From contig NC_081415.1 of assembly GCF_030272615.1 (NCBI RefSeq), positions 190,802,270 to 190,866,269 of the forward strand: a DNA stretch of 64,000 bases, in the 5' to 3' direction. The position numbers and the translations under genes were made by a program. The DNA is from Cryptomeria japonica (Eukaryota; Streptophyta; Pinopsida; Cupressales; Cupressaceae). Below are positions 33,671 through 45,713 of the stretch, in pieces (position 1 is the first letter of the stretch; each line of letters opens with the position of its first letter). The notes under the pieces are model-generated. The model did no database searches, was not told where the DNA came from, and saw only the letters and a program-made list of their open reading frames with translations.

Positions 33671-36237
33671 TTTCATTCAAGCATTTTTAATTAACCCCTT
33701 GGATTAAAGCATATAATGGAAAACTACATGCATCATAACAATGCAATAAGTAAATGAAACCCTTGATCCCATTAACTCAAAATAAAATAAAATTGTACAC
33801 ATGAGAGTAAAGATTTGAGAATATATCTATATTAATCTCATAAGATATCTTCTATCAAAAAACAGACAACATTTCATTTACATAATAACCCACTTGAAAT
33901 ATGAAACTATCAACTATTTCATTGTTTTTGATATGCAAAAGTGACATTACAGTTCCTTCTATTTTCCCATGACTTCCCAAAAAAACTGGGACCTAATCCT
34001 GTAGATTAGACCTACCTAAAGAGACCCTCTTCAAAAATTTTAGAACCCTAACTTATGGTATTGATTTCCCTTTTATAGAAAACAAGGGAGCAACAAGCTT
34101 TATGCCTGAAGACACATGTCACCAAAAGACCAAGTTAAGGAGGTTGTATGTAATTCTGTTACAAAAATATTCTTTATCCATACGCTGGTATCCGTGATGA
34201 GGTGGAACCAAAATCTTCAACTGATTATTGGTAGAAATAAATAACATTTGAGTTGTGCTGATATTACCCTGAAACCTTCGGATGGACCCTAAGATTCTTA
34301 GTACGCTCTACATAGCATTTCCCGTCCTAAAAAGGAAAAAAATTCCTAGCAAGAAGTAAAATTGCCCCTAAATTAGAGGAAGACCTCCAACCTTTATGCC
34401 CCGGATCAGAGGAAGTGGAAAGAGGATCTTGAGGGTAAACATAATATGTTGAGAAGGAATTGCAAATTCCATGTTGTTGCAGAGATGACTAGCTTCCACT
34501 CCTTACTTGAACAAATCCTTCTTTTAGTTCCCTGCGAGCTACTCCCTCAAACACTCTGCCAACAATTAGCAGAGTAAGAACAAAGGATATGTCATGGGTG
34601 GCTTTTTATGATAATAAAAGGCTTTCGCTCCCCCTCTCACAATCCTCCAAACTTTCACAACCCCTCTAACAATGGGAAACCTCATACCAGACAAAAAACA
34701 TCCATCCACTATTTAAAAACATGCAACAACTCCATGCATAATCTTGTTCAAACACCATTTTCTTTACTGATGAAAAACTGCTCTCAGAAAATGAAGAAGA
34801 TTGTATTCTTTTCTACCCATTTATCACCATCCTAGTAAATTTATAACCGGAATTCAACTCAATATGGCAGTGCTTATCCATTTGAAGAATCATCATCCTA
34901 ATATTTTTCAGCTCATCCTCCTAGCTATGGAATCTAGCAATCATGCCTACCACCTAGGTCACTTTCATTTCTAGGCCATCAATCTATTACCACCTACATA
35001 TGTTCACCTTGTGCAAATGATTTTGTTCTGATCTTATTACTTATTGAGTGTATAGTCTTCTACTTCTGAATCTCCGTCGACAAGAAATCCCTGACTTCAT
35101 CGGGGAACCCACGATCCTCCATACCCAACTCAGAAGTTATTCCAATCCTTTCACACCTCTTGGACATAGCCCTTACTTGTATAATCAGTCCTTTACCCAA
35201 CAAAGACCTTCCACAAGCTCCCTCGGGGACGAGTCAACATTCAAAAACTTCAAACTTGTCACTATCTATCCTAAGTAAACAAACCTGTGTTATGCTCATT
35301 CTATCTTTTCCGTGTGGGCGACAACCAATACCTCTAATGACCCTTTTTAAATTCAAATTTAAAAATTAGATGCAGACCTTACCCATCTTGGTAGATCAAA
35401 TGATCATTAATGGTCAATGTGGCAATTGACCTTCCATCGGTGCTTGCAAACCCATAAAAACTATGACAAATCAGTGTCATATCATGTCTTAACGCAACAC
35501 TGTCAGCAGCCCTACCGTAGGTCTTCTTGGTCAGCCCAGGACACGTGACATCATCTCATGATGCTGCAATCCATAACCTTCTTGCAACTTCTATCCCAAG
35601 GATATGATGGATGTCAAATATGTTCACACTTTACCTTGCAACCACAGTGCCTGCTAACCTCTTCAATTTTAAAAGTCGGGCACCTTTTCGCCTAGAACAT
35701 AACATCACCATCCATTTAAAACATGTACCAATTGATAGGGCCATCAGTAAACTGGTCTTTACCTCCTCAGACTGGTAACATGAGGTTTTGAAAAGTTACA
35801 CCGCCAGCTTGCCTCTCTCCGCTAAAAACACGTGGCATCATCTTGTGATGTCGCGGTCTTTATTTTCCCTACATTTTTTGATTATGGGGTGCCTTTATCC
35901 ACCGGTCGAAATACTTAGACATTTTGGACTTAGGAAAATTTGATGGGCACGAGCACAAATATTAAAATAAGACCAACTACAGTGAAATATTTTTGTGCAA
36001 CCCAGGAAAATAATTAGATAGACCGGTCAAACATAACTTAGCACTTAGAAAATAAAAATGGCCCCGCTAATGGTAACCAACCCTTGGCCTAAGTGGAAAA
36101 TGCAACGATAAAATATAACAAGGTTAGCATTTTTTCTTCACAAGACATAGTCTCATATTCACAAACCCTAGATCCTAAACCTTGAACTTTGACAAAGGAC
36201 ATAATAAACCCAGAATGATCAATATTTAGGCTCGAAA
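33671..36237. other. Unassigned 2.6 kb stretch
   Basis: I see no convincing coding frame, LTR pair or RNA gene. The only structure noted is a direct repeat of a CACGTG-CATCATCT-TGATG block (35542-35563 and 35829-35850). It probably represents old transposon sequence. Confidence 0.5.
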
Positions 36238-36349
36238 ATGAAAATTCTTGTGCAATCATTTTTGGGGCTGTTAGAGACCAAGAAAAGATTTCAATTCTTT
36301 TCATTGTCCCCAGGTAGACATCAAGGGAAAAATAGAAGAACAAGGATAC

Positions 36350-36552
36350 ACATAGAAGAATGGTCACAAAATAGAAAGGAAGGAGAGAGAGAAAAGATCT
36401 ACAATGCTAATATTGCTAATCTAGCACCACATCCACCTCCCGATCTTGTTGCTCACTATTTCAGGAAGGCGAGCAACATTCCAAAGGAGCAACTTGAGCA
36501 CAATATATGGAGCTATCACAAGATCAAAACAAGGACTATGCTCATGTTGTAA
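36350..36552 (+). other. Conserved plus-strand segment at the Gy3-B end
   Basis: It is similar at nucleotide and protein level to 30470-30664, with HYFRKASNIPKEQLEH and WSYHKIKTRTM. It lies on the strand opposite Gy3. Confidence 0.35.
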
Positions 36553-37755
36553 GTCACTTTGTTTGATTCTAGGAGCTAGGATTAGGGTTTGTGAAAATTC
36601 ATCTGATAAATGCTTGTCCACATCAACATATTCATACTCACTATTAGAAGCATTAGGAGTTGTATTGCCATTATGAATAACATTTTCACCCATTTGTTCA
36701 TCAAAGTTTAGAGAAAGAGGAGCAAGAACATGAATAGGAGTAAACCATCACATGTTTTATGCAACTTAGGATTTGGTGGTGTAGGTTGAATATCTTACTT
36801 AGGAGAAAAGGGAATCATGTCAACTGTTAGAGCTTGAGGAGATTGAGTATTTGGAGGGATAGCTTCATGAGATCGAACACGGTGTCTTCGTCGGCATTCT
36901 CTTGCACAATGATTCCATCGAGTCTTAGTGGAAGGTTGAGAAGGAGGAGAAACACTTGAAAAGGTAGAAATGTTTCTCTCCTTGATAGTTGAAGGATTAG
37001 GTTGAGATCTTTTAGGTTTAACAAGAGGTGAAGCAGGCCTCTTCTCTTGATAAGAGGAAGGAGGTAGAACTATGCCATAGAAAGAAGAAATATTAGGTGT
37101 AGGAAAGAGATGAGGTTTATCATAAGGAGGAGGTATAGGTCTAACCTTACGAAGAATATTGTTGTTCTCCTTAAGAGAAGGTAAAGTCAGATCCATAGGT
37201 ATAGGATGACGATCTTCCTTAGGAGGGAGATTAGTTCTATTCGTGAGGGGAAGAACCTCATCTTGAAGAATAATAGGAATGTCAAGTGTTGAAGATCTAG
37301 GTTGACTTAAGGATAAGATAATATCTTTCTTTCATTTTTGATAACATTGAAAAATATCATTTCTCCTTGATGGAAGATATTGAAATTGTTTAGGCCAAAA
37401 AAGATCAATAGGAACATCGGGGCTTCTTACGGATGGACCAAATAAGCTATGGTTCACAGTTATGATTTCTCCATTATAAAGAAATTTTAGACACTTGTGG
37501 ATTGGAGGAGCAATATCCTTTATGCAAGATAGCCAAGGATAACCCAAATTTACACGGAATTTCTCAGAAGAAGGTATGATAACAAAGTCAGCATCCATGG
37601 ATCTAGTATGAACTTCAACAAGAAGGGTGATAGAACCAATGGTAGGACAAGAGAAGCCATAAAATAACTTCACAACCACATTAGAAGCATCATATATTTG
37701 TTTATGAAATCATAAAGTGAAAATATTCTCTTCAGTTATGACATTAACCATGCAA
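36421..37755 (-). pseudogene. gag-pro: Gy3-B protease end, Pro-rich linker and acidic tail
   Basis: The minus-strand frame from 37755 gives CMVNVITEEN, then VVVKLFYGFSCPTIGSI and VNLGYPWLSCIK, the second half of a retropepsin-like domain. A linker with IPPPYDKPHLFPTPNISSFY and an Arg-rich ARECRRRHRVRSHE follows (37196-36795). A frameshift leads to the acidic tail SEYEYVDVDKHLSDE (36693-36421). Stops occur at 37332 and about 36792. No RT follows. The same arrangement is seen in copy A. Confidence 0.65.
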
Positions 37756-37760
37756 GAGGG
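37756..37760 (+). repeat. Target site duplication of Copia-A, left copy
   Basis: GAGGG directly precedes the LTR start. The identical GAGGG stands at 56848-56852 after the 3' LTR. Confidence 0.95.
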
Positions 37761-40042
37761 TGTTGGCATTGTGTTGTCATTGATGTCAACTGGTATGGGA
37801 TGACTACCAATAGAAGAGATGTATGTGCAACACTGCTATGGAAGCGTACAGGATGTGATATCTTGGATATCACCTTGTGTTGTAGAACACTGGTAAGGTA
37901 AGGAAGATGACCTTAGGAGGCACCAGTACACAAGTTAGTGCCTAACTTGTGTGATGAGATAGAGAGGCGTTTGAGCAGTTGTTTCTGATGAAGACGCAAA
38001 ATGTTATCTAAATCACATCCACATCAGAAGAGAAGATTGAACAGGTCATCGGTATGCTGTGAGGCTGCAAAACAATAGGACTCCCACCAGATAAAGATGT
38101 AGTCATCATGAGAAGCAATGACTGACAGTAAGTGTGCCCACATCAGATCTCATGTGCCTATTTGAACAGATGCTGCACAAATAGGGAAGTCACATGAAGT
38201 GCACTGCAATATGCATAATAAAAGGTGTTACTCCACCAGTAAGTGGAGCTTATCTCCTATTATGCATTGTGTGCATTATAGTTAGGTGAGATAAGAGTGA
38301 AGAGGTAAAGTAAAGTACTTGAAGGATCACACCGTATCTACTAGTGAATTGAGGGAATGCCTTAAGTGCATGAGATCAGGGTTATGCACTAGACCGATAG
38401 AGAAGGCATGTTGAGATTCTAGTACATAGGAAGTGTGAAGTTTTTGTCACCTTGACAAAATGGTAGAGGAATGAACAAAATTGATCAAGGAGAAGGCAAG
38501 GCTAAGTAGATGAAGTTAGAAGTAGGATGACCTGATTGAAGATGGAGTCTTGTGAAGGTTGATGATAGGGTGTCATCAAGAGTGGTAACCGACATGTAAG
38601 CCCATCGATAATATGGACAAGGTGTAAATACAAAAGACTTCCCACTTGATGGGAATGTGCATGCTTAGGTTAGTCATGTTTGAAGACCAGTTTAATTGTT
38701 CCATCAATAGTTCAACAAAGTGCATACGTGATGAGTGAACTAGTAGAGTGTGAGGTACCGGTAGGGTTAGTAAACCGACAAAAAGGAGGAACCGGTAGAA
38801 TGTTTGCTCGGTGATCCTATGTGGACCGACATGAAGAGTCAAGGTGGGAGAGTTGGTCGACTTGGATGCCACATGGAATCAAGATGGTGAACCTACACCA
38901 GATGAAGATGAAATGTACATCGATGGGGTAGGTATAGAGCTGGTCAACTTTAAAGGAGACTGCAAAGCTTGAGGTGAAGTGGAAGAAGTGCACGGCTCAA
39001 GATTAAATGGACAAGAGAAGATCAAGGATAGACTGATTAAGTAGATCAGAGTAGTTGAAGCAACCCATCATGCCATTTATGGTGATTGACCAAGAAGTAT
39101 GTAGATAGATTGTTTGCAGGTTGATGAAGAAGGAAGGCATGTTTTAGAAGGTGCGTTATTGGCAGACTCGTGCAGATGGATGTCAAGAAGATCAGATCGA
39201 GCAAGATCTGATTGGATTTGGTTTGCCTCGAGGATGGTGAGGAAACCCTAACCGGATGGATTTTGAATTAAGCGTTGGCGAGAAAACCTGGCTAAAAGTA
39301 TGAAGGCCGAAGAAATTGTTTGGTGTTGTTGAATAGAAGAATATTGTGCTACTACAAAGTGATATACTTCTGCAAGTAAGAGAAAATCAGCCAAGTTCTC
39401 AATGAGCATCTGAGAAGTGAGTGAGAGTGAGGGATAAACCGGTTGAACCCTTCAACTGGTAGGAGAGAAAAACCTGTAGTATTCATACCGACAAAGCAGG
39501 GAGTAAGGTGGAGATCCAACAGAGGAGAAGAAGAGGATAAGTGTACCAGTAGAGTTTATCAGTAGTTAAGTAGTAGAAGAGAAGCAACAAGTGAAGAGCA
39601 ATAGAAGAGTGAGTCGGTGTAGCAGAGAATGTATCTCACCGACAAAGTAAGACATTTGACAAGGTTGCAAGATTCACTTGTAACAAGATAACTACTTTTG
39701 TAATTAAAGTTTACATTCTGAACATTGAGTTGTAGCTCGATGCAGGGGTTGTAGCTCCTTGGGTTGGTGCCCTAAACTTTGTAACTATGTTTTTCATTGT
39801 GAGGCTAGATTGGGGCAATAGACTCCAGTAGCATTTGCTCACCGAGGTTTCTCCCATCTTGGGTTTTCCTCATATATGCTAGAGTTATGTGATTGCATTT
39901 GTGTTGGTCTCCCCACTAACCGGTAAGCCTGCATTGCGTTAGATCCATCAACAAGTATACTCACATAGGATTTCTAAAGGGAAAATATTTGAGAACCACT
40001 TATTCACCCCCTCCCCCTCTCAGTGGTGCATTGTGTCTAACA
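37761..40042 (+). repeat. Copia-A 5' LTR
   Basis: It runs TGTTGGCATTGTG to GTGTCTAACA and matches the 3' LTR along its length, including the C-rich run before CTCTCAGTGGTGC. Confidence 0.93.
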
Positions 40043-40044
40043 AT

Positions 40045-40056
40045 TGGTATTAGAGC
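40045..40056 (+). promoter_or_regulatory. Primer binding site of Copia-A
   Basis: TGGTATTAGAGC, two bases after the LTR, is the tRNA-Met site with one C-to-T change. Confidence 0.9.
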
Positions 40057-40115
40057 CTAGGTTCCTAGCTAGATGAGCTTTCTCTAGCTTGGGTAGATTT
40101 CGGCCTAAGGACACA

Positions 40116-42050
40116 ATGGTTTGTTTATTGTCAATCCTCGCTCCTGTGTTTGATGGTGAAAACTATTCCACTTGGAGTTGTAGAATGGAAGTCTTCCTGT
40201 CCTCCCTAGGTTATGATGTCTGGATGGCAGTTATAAGTGGTCTTCCTAGAAATATCTGTCCTCGCACCAGCTTTGAAGATGCAAGAAGATGCATGTGTAA
40301 TGAAGAAGCAATGAAGGATATTTTTAGTGGGCTCACCGATGATGTCTCTTGACAGGTGGATAAGTGTAAATCAGCAAAGAGTCTATGGGATAGACTGAAG
40401 AAGTTGTATGGAAATGAACCCTGCACCACCAAATCAGTTTGTGAGAGTGAGAAGATCAAGGCAGCATAAACATGTGCAAATGATGAAGGTAGATCCACTA
40501 GCAGTCAGAGCATTGATGAAGAAGGAACTCATCTCTTCATGGTACAAGCATCAGATGATGAGGTGCACACATCTAAGAGTGATAAGACAAATAGATCCCA
40601 TTGATATGATGTGTTTGGCAGTGATGAAGAAGAAGACATGGCAAATAGATCTAGCCATCAAGATCTATTTGGGAGTGAAGGAGAAGAAGTGGATGAAGGA
40701 GAAGTTGACCTTGAAGGAGAGCTTGTAAATGCACTTGAATAATTGAATAGAGTTAGAAGGGAATAAAAGCTATTCAAGAATGTTTCTATAGTAGAGCTGA
40801 ACCAGATGACAAAATGCCTTGAGGAATCTGAGAAAAGCCTCTCAGAGTTGATGTCTCAAGTAGGAGACACCAGGGAGTGTCGGTGTGAAGATCTAGCATC
40901 TAGGCTAGAAGTGAAGAATGAAGAAAATCAGAAGCTGATTAGAGAAATGGAGGCTCTCCGAATTGACCTTGAGAAATGTAAGGATGAGATCAAGGTAAGA
41001 ATCTGGTTTGATGGAAGTAGTGATGCTTTGGAAAAGATGTTGAAGAAGCAGAAGCATGCCAAGGATACTTAAGGTTTTGGTAGTGGTGTCGGTGAATGCT
41101 CCACTAGCAAGAATGTTCATCATAATGACATTCTGTTTGTCTCCTCTAATGGAGAAAACAAAGGCCAAACCTTCTTAGTGAGAAGTGCTCCCTAGAAGAA
41201 GGTTGATCTAAATACAACCAGTGAGGACTTGTAGACAAGAAAGAAGACCGGTGTAGCAAGAAGAAGGAACACTGAAGATCCCAAAGGAAAAGGCAAGATG
41301 GGAGAAGACAGCTCCACCAAAAGTAGGAAAGTGAGGAAGCAACAAAGAAGACCTCCTACTGACAGAGGAAAAATAACTGCTACCACCCATAGAGAAAAGA
41401 AAATGTGGGAGAAGAAGAGACCAGATGAAAGAGCTGCAAAGAATGGACAACCTAGGGTCCATCTCCAAAGAAACAGAAATGGAGATGCCAAACTGGTAAG
41501 ATCGCCCCATGCATGGCAAAATGAATTTGTAAGTCATACGCCATCTTTTATCGGTTGTTGTTTTGCATGCAATGCTTATGGAAATAGGGCAGAGACATGT
41601 AGAAAGAGATCTAGAAAGAATAATCTAGGATCTCATGGACATCATGCATATGAGAAAAATGTATCCAAGAGTAGACACATGCATGTCCCTTCTCCCGGTT
41701 ATGCAAATGTTGTTTGTCATAACTGCAATGGTCTTAGCCATAGGAAGTTTGAATGCAGGAAAAGGAACCTGCAGTCACATGTGGGCTGGCATAACGGCTA
41801 TGCTCTATAGAAAAGTGGATATAGAGCATTTGGAAGTCAGAGACTTGCATGGAACCAAAGAATAGATGTCCCTGTAGGAGCTAGAGGTCCACCAGTTTCG
41901 GATTCTATTCACAACAACATGACCAGAAGGAGATGGTCAAACCAGTACGTCAAGAGATTCCCCAAACATGAAGTTGGGATGGATGTTGTGTGCTACTACA
42001 ACACTACTTCTTGTTATGATGGAGGATCAGGAAATGGAAGGATCCATTAA
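40116..42050 (+). pseudogene. gag: Copia-A gag polyprotein
   Basis: It starts at ATG 40116 (MVCLLSILAPVFDGENYSTW) and stays in one frame for 645 codons to TAA 42048-42050. The N-terminal part is a UBN2-type Copia gag domain (FDGENYSTWSCRMEVFLSSL, AKSLWDRLKKLYG). A coiled coil lies around 40800-41050 (KCLEESEKSLSELMS to LEKMLKKQKHAK). A basic linker and two CCHC-like knuckles follow, CFACNAYGNRAETC (His replaced by Arg) and CHNCNGLSHRKFEC. About nine internal stops are spread along it, for example TGA at about 40350, TAG at about 41194 and TAG at 41808. It would coat element RNA. The pol that normally follows is absent. Confidence 0.85.
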
Positions 42051-42356
42051 TAGAAGAAGGAAAGACCCACTCCCAAGCCTAAAAAACAAGAAGATGAATG
42101 AGACCAAGTAGGTATGGAGGCGGAAGACCATGGACCGGCACTGTGCACTCATTGCACAGGTGATATCTCCTAAAGCCTCAATTAGATGCAAGATCTTAGG
42201 GGGAGCAGTACATTGAATTTATCATTCACCCCCTCAATGAAGAAGGCAATATGGAAGAACATGTTGTTTCCATTATGAAGGATGTAAATGAAAAGATAAG
42301 TGTGTGTAGAGGCTGCCTTAACTACACACCTACAAATCGGTGTTGGATCACCATTG
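42051..42356 (+). other. Copia-A interior, noncoding, left of the Gy1-2 insertion
   Basis: There is no coding frame. It contains a TTAGGGGGAGCAGT-type purine stretch near 42196, and runs to the CATAC target site at 42357. Confidence 0.5.
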
Positions 42357-42361
42357 CATAC
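42357..42361 (+). repeat. Target site duplication of Gy1-2, left copy
   Basis: CATAC directly precedes the 5' LTR. CATAC is repeated at 53663-53667. Confidence 0.95.
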
Positions 42362-42386
42362 TATAGACACCCAAAATTTTCTAGTC

Positions 42387-42571
42387 TAATTAAATAAATA
42401 TCTTTATTTATTTAATTATCTAAGCTTAATTCTTCTATTAATTAAATAAATCTTTATTTATTTAATTAATTCATTTATCCTCTTCTAGCCTTATTTCTCA
42501 TTTAAATAAATACATTTATTTATTTAAATTATCCTTTTCCTAAATTAAATAAATATCTTATTTATTTAATT
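42387..42571. repeat. Four consecutive perfect inverted repeats in the Gy1 LTR
   Basis: The stems are 42387-42400 with 42405-42418, 42437-42450 with 42457-42470, 42500-42512 with 42517-42529, and 42543-42555 with 42559-42571. Each stem is 13-14 bp and contains TTAAATAAA. Loops are 3-6 bases. The same array is in the other Gy1 LTRs (8919-9145, about 32225-32460, 52955-53140). Confidence 0.9.
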
Positions 42572-42734
42572 AATTCATTAACCTTTTCTACCCATGACAC
42601 ATGTCATTCATCTCTTAATTCATACACTACCTACCACTTTCATTATTTTATTATTTCTTTTACCTACCCTCTAATCATAGCCGACCTCCTTTTACACCTC
42701 TCAATCTTATCCCTCCATTTCATATAGTGTCTTC

Positions 42735-42742
42735 TATATAAG
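42735..42742 (+). promoter_or_regulatory. TATA box in the Gy1-2 5' LTR
   Basis: TATATAAG is located mid-LTR and conserved in the 3' LTR at 53303-53310. It would drive the genomic transcript. Confidence 0.7.
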
Positions 42743-43095
42743 GAGATGCTTCCTTCGTTATCAAAGCCCCCTGTTGACTACTTGACTACACTACGCTTTT
42801 GAACATAGGCGATCCTACTTGCAACCACATTTCCATTCTTTGTTGAGCTCTTGTGCACACATAAAATCTGAGAGCAAATATATCAAGCAAGATCAATGGA
42901 GATAGGAAGAATGGAGATCCAAACCCTATTGGACATGTGATGGTATAATCTTTGTGATTTCATTTGATCTGCATTGTCTTAGGTAATCTTCATATGTTAT
43001 GGTGGATCTTTGTTGTTGTTAGGCTAGGGTTTTGTGGTTGAATTCATTTAGCCTTTCAATATCGTTATTATTGTTATCCATTTTCACCATATACA

Positions 43096-43115
43096 TTTTG
43101 GCATGCCCCGTGGAA
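43096..43115 (+). promoter_or_regulatory. Primer binding site region of Gy1-2
   Basis: TTTTGGCATGCCCCGTGGAA follows the LTR directly. It resembles the TTTGGCATGCCCGGTGGGA-type sites of plant Gypsy elements. I cannot name the primer tRNA. Confidence 0.65.
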
Positions 43116-45713
43116 CATGGATTTTTGTTAGATCTATGTTTTTTGCAGATTTTTCTAACCCTATATTGCTGTTTTGTAAAACAATTTGGAGAATAACCTT
43201 GTGCAACTAGGGTTTTGGACACAAAATCAAGATCTTGGAGAGATTTGATCATATCTCACAAAAAACTTGGAAATTTTAGACAAAACGTCTTTTGTAGGTT
43301 GAAGAAAGTATTAGAAGCTCTCAATCCAAAATTCAAAATTTTTGGAGCACATTTTCATTTTCTATGAATTTTTTATGATTTTTCATAAAAAATTAATTTT
43401 CAGAGCAAATGAGAGAATTTTTTGGATTTTCTTACATTTTTGGAAATCTAACATAATTATACATAGGATCTGTTCTTTTTGATTTTAATTTTGATGCAAA
43501 ATATCTCCCTAAAAATCGGATCTTTAAAAATTAGGGTTTTTCCTTATTTTGATCAGATCTCACAAACGGCTTTGAATTTTGGTATCAAATTTTTTGTGTA
43601 GGTTGACAGAGGTATCAAAAGGATTCAAAAAATATTTCAGATTTTTTGGATCACTTGTTCAATTTATATGAATTTTTTCTGATTTTTCATAAAAAAATAA
43701 TTTTGAGAGAAAATTAGAGAATTTTTCAGATTTTCTTACATTTTTGGAAATATCTCATAATTATACACAGGATTTGTTCATTGTGATTTTAAATTTGATG
43801 TAAAATCATTCCTCAAAAATTAGATCTTTGAAAATTAGGGTTTTGCATTATTTTACTCATATCTCACAAACTGCTTGGATTTGTTGTAGAAATTTTTTTA
43901 TACAGGTTTGGAAGACCATCAAGACTCTCCAATAAAAATTTTAGTTTTTTTAGATCGATTTTGCATTTTATATGAATTTTTTTATGATTTTTCATAAAAA
44001 AATAAATTTTTGGAGCAAACTAGCAATTTTTTTGGATTTTCTTACATTTCTGGAAATCTCTTGAAATTTTATAGGTGGTCTTTTTTTATGATGAATCAGA
44101 TCTTTGAATTGGTCAACAAAATGCATTGTTGAAGGCCCCTATTTCACAAAGTCTTTTGGATCTAAAATTTACCTAACTCGTGTGCTTGCAGGAAGGGGTG
44201 ATCATTTGAAACAATCCAAACTATTGATAACTCTTTGTTGCAGGTCCTTGGCAAGGGTTTTGCATTTTTATTGTGTGCCTTATTTTCATAGACTAGCAAA
44301 CACTTCAATTGGTGCACTAAAATTGAATCATTGTCTTTTGTGTCTTGAGCAATAGGCTCTTTTTGTTTAATCTTTAGAGGCCTGTCTTCCCGTGTGGTCA
44401 TTAGGACTACTAGTGAGAAGAGAATGACCCAAGTGTTAGCGAGAAAAACCCACCTCTTTTGAACCACTATAAACAATTGTATTCATGGTGAAAACTATGG
44501 ATAACGTGTGCTGATTAGTTCATACCGACACTATGTCTCCCCATAAACCCGTTTGATCAAATTTATTTGATCAATTGTAGGGTGTAACCCCTACCAGCTG
44601 GGAGCCTTCTATATTTACAAATCTGAAAGTGCCGCATGTATGGCCACACAAGCGGATACCCTTACTAGCACCTTTTTGTTTTAGAAGCCAAAATCCTTCT
44701 AGTTGTTGAGGCAGGAGGTCGGACCTTTGGTAGCGGCCCACACACATACAGTTCTTAGTAGAGATACAAAGTTTGCCATGGGGAGTTTTCGTGGGGACTG
44801 ATGCTTGGCTGACCCGAGAAGTGAGTGTCGAGGGTGGAGCCAGTAAGGTCAAGCATCTAAGTATCCGCCTTGAATAGTGTAGCCTCAGGGGTAAAACCTC
44901 ATGTGGGATCAACAACTATTGTCTTGGCCAGCCATAAGAATTGTGCTTGACTTATTTTAAACATTGAAAACATTCAAGACCAAGCAGCAAAACATTGTGT
45001 CTTTTGTGTCTTCAAGTGTATGCAAAACATTTTTACATCAAACAAAACACTTTTCTTGGAGTCATTTTGAGTCTAAACACTTGCAAACATTGTGTCCTCA
45101 TCAACATTGTGTCCTCTTGTCACGAATAATAGTCAAACATTCAAATTTGGTCACAACCAACAACTTCACAAATTGGAAAAATTTTACAGTCCAGCAAACA
45201 AGAGCAATCAGTTTCGGAATTCTTGAGCTTCCTAGGTTGTTTCTCCAGGTTTTGAACTAGCATTCAACCTGTCTTTGGGTCTCACAAAGTCCATCATTTC
45301 TTTACATCTTGCATTAAATTTACATTTGTCGAGTCAAAAGGTCACTTGCTTGTCCTCATCATACTTTGTCAACACACTACATACAACAACATTTTGCTAA
45401 GTGGTCCCTCATCAAGGTCTATCACCTTTGGGTCTCATTTGGTCTTACTTAGAGTCAAGGTCAACTTACCTCATCAAGAGAAACTATCCTCTCTTTGGAA
45501 GCCATACCTACTCTACTACATACATACTTGGTCTTACATTTTGGACATTGCAAGTACACTTCAGATTCATTTGCATTCCATCCAACCCTTGGTCTTCCAT
45601 ACTTTTTCCATTTTCATCTAGTCTCACACATCTCAGTCAATACCTAGTTCATTGTTGAAACTCGTCTTCAAAAATCTAGGAGAGAAGCTAAAGAGGCTCA
45701 AGAGTCTGCAAAC
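43116..45713 (+). other. Gy1-2 leader (5' untranslated region)
   Basis: This 2.6 kb region has no convincing frame. It holds three diverged units of about 304 bp (43248-44100), a more GC-rich block (44570-44910), and a T/C-rich stretch before the gag ATG at 45714. Such long leaders are usual in Tat elements. Confidence 0.7.
43248..44100 (+). repeat. Leader tandem repeat, about 304-bp period
   Basis: Units start at 43248, 43552 and about 43857 with ATCATATCTCACAAA or close variants. Each contains GTAGGTTGA- or CAGGTTTGG-like, TATGAATTTTTT and TTTTCATAAAAAA blocks. Confidence 0.75.

Larger units (their letters stand above)
42362..43095 (+). repeat. Gy1-2 5' LTR
   Basis: It is 734 bp. The terminal TG has become TA (TATAGACACCC) and the end is CATATACA. 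TATATAAG at 42735-42742 is the probable promoter TATA box. Four AT-rich inverted repeats lie at 42387-42571. Confidence 0.95.

Noticed and set aside
44570-44910. Possible tRNA or other structured RNA gene in the GC-rich leader block
   Set aside because: I could not find a cloverleaf, T-loop or A/B box pattern.
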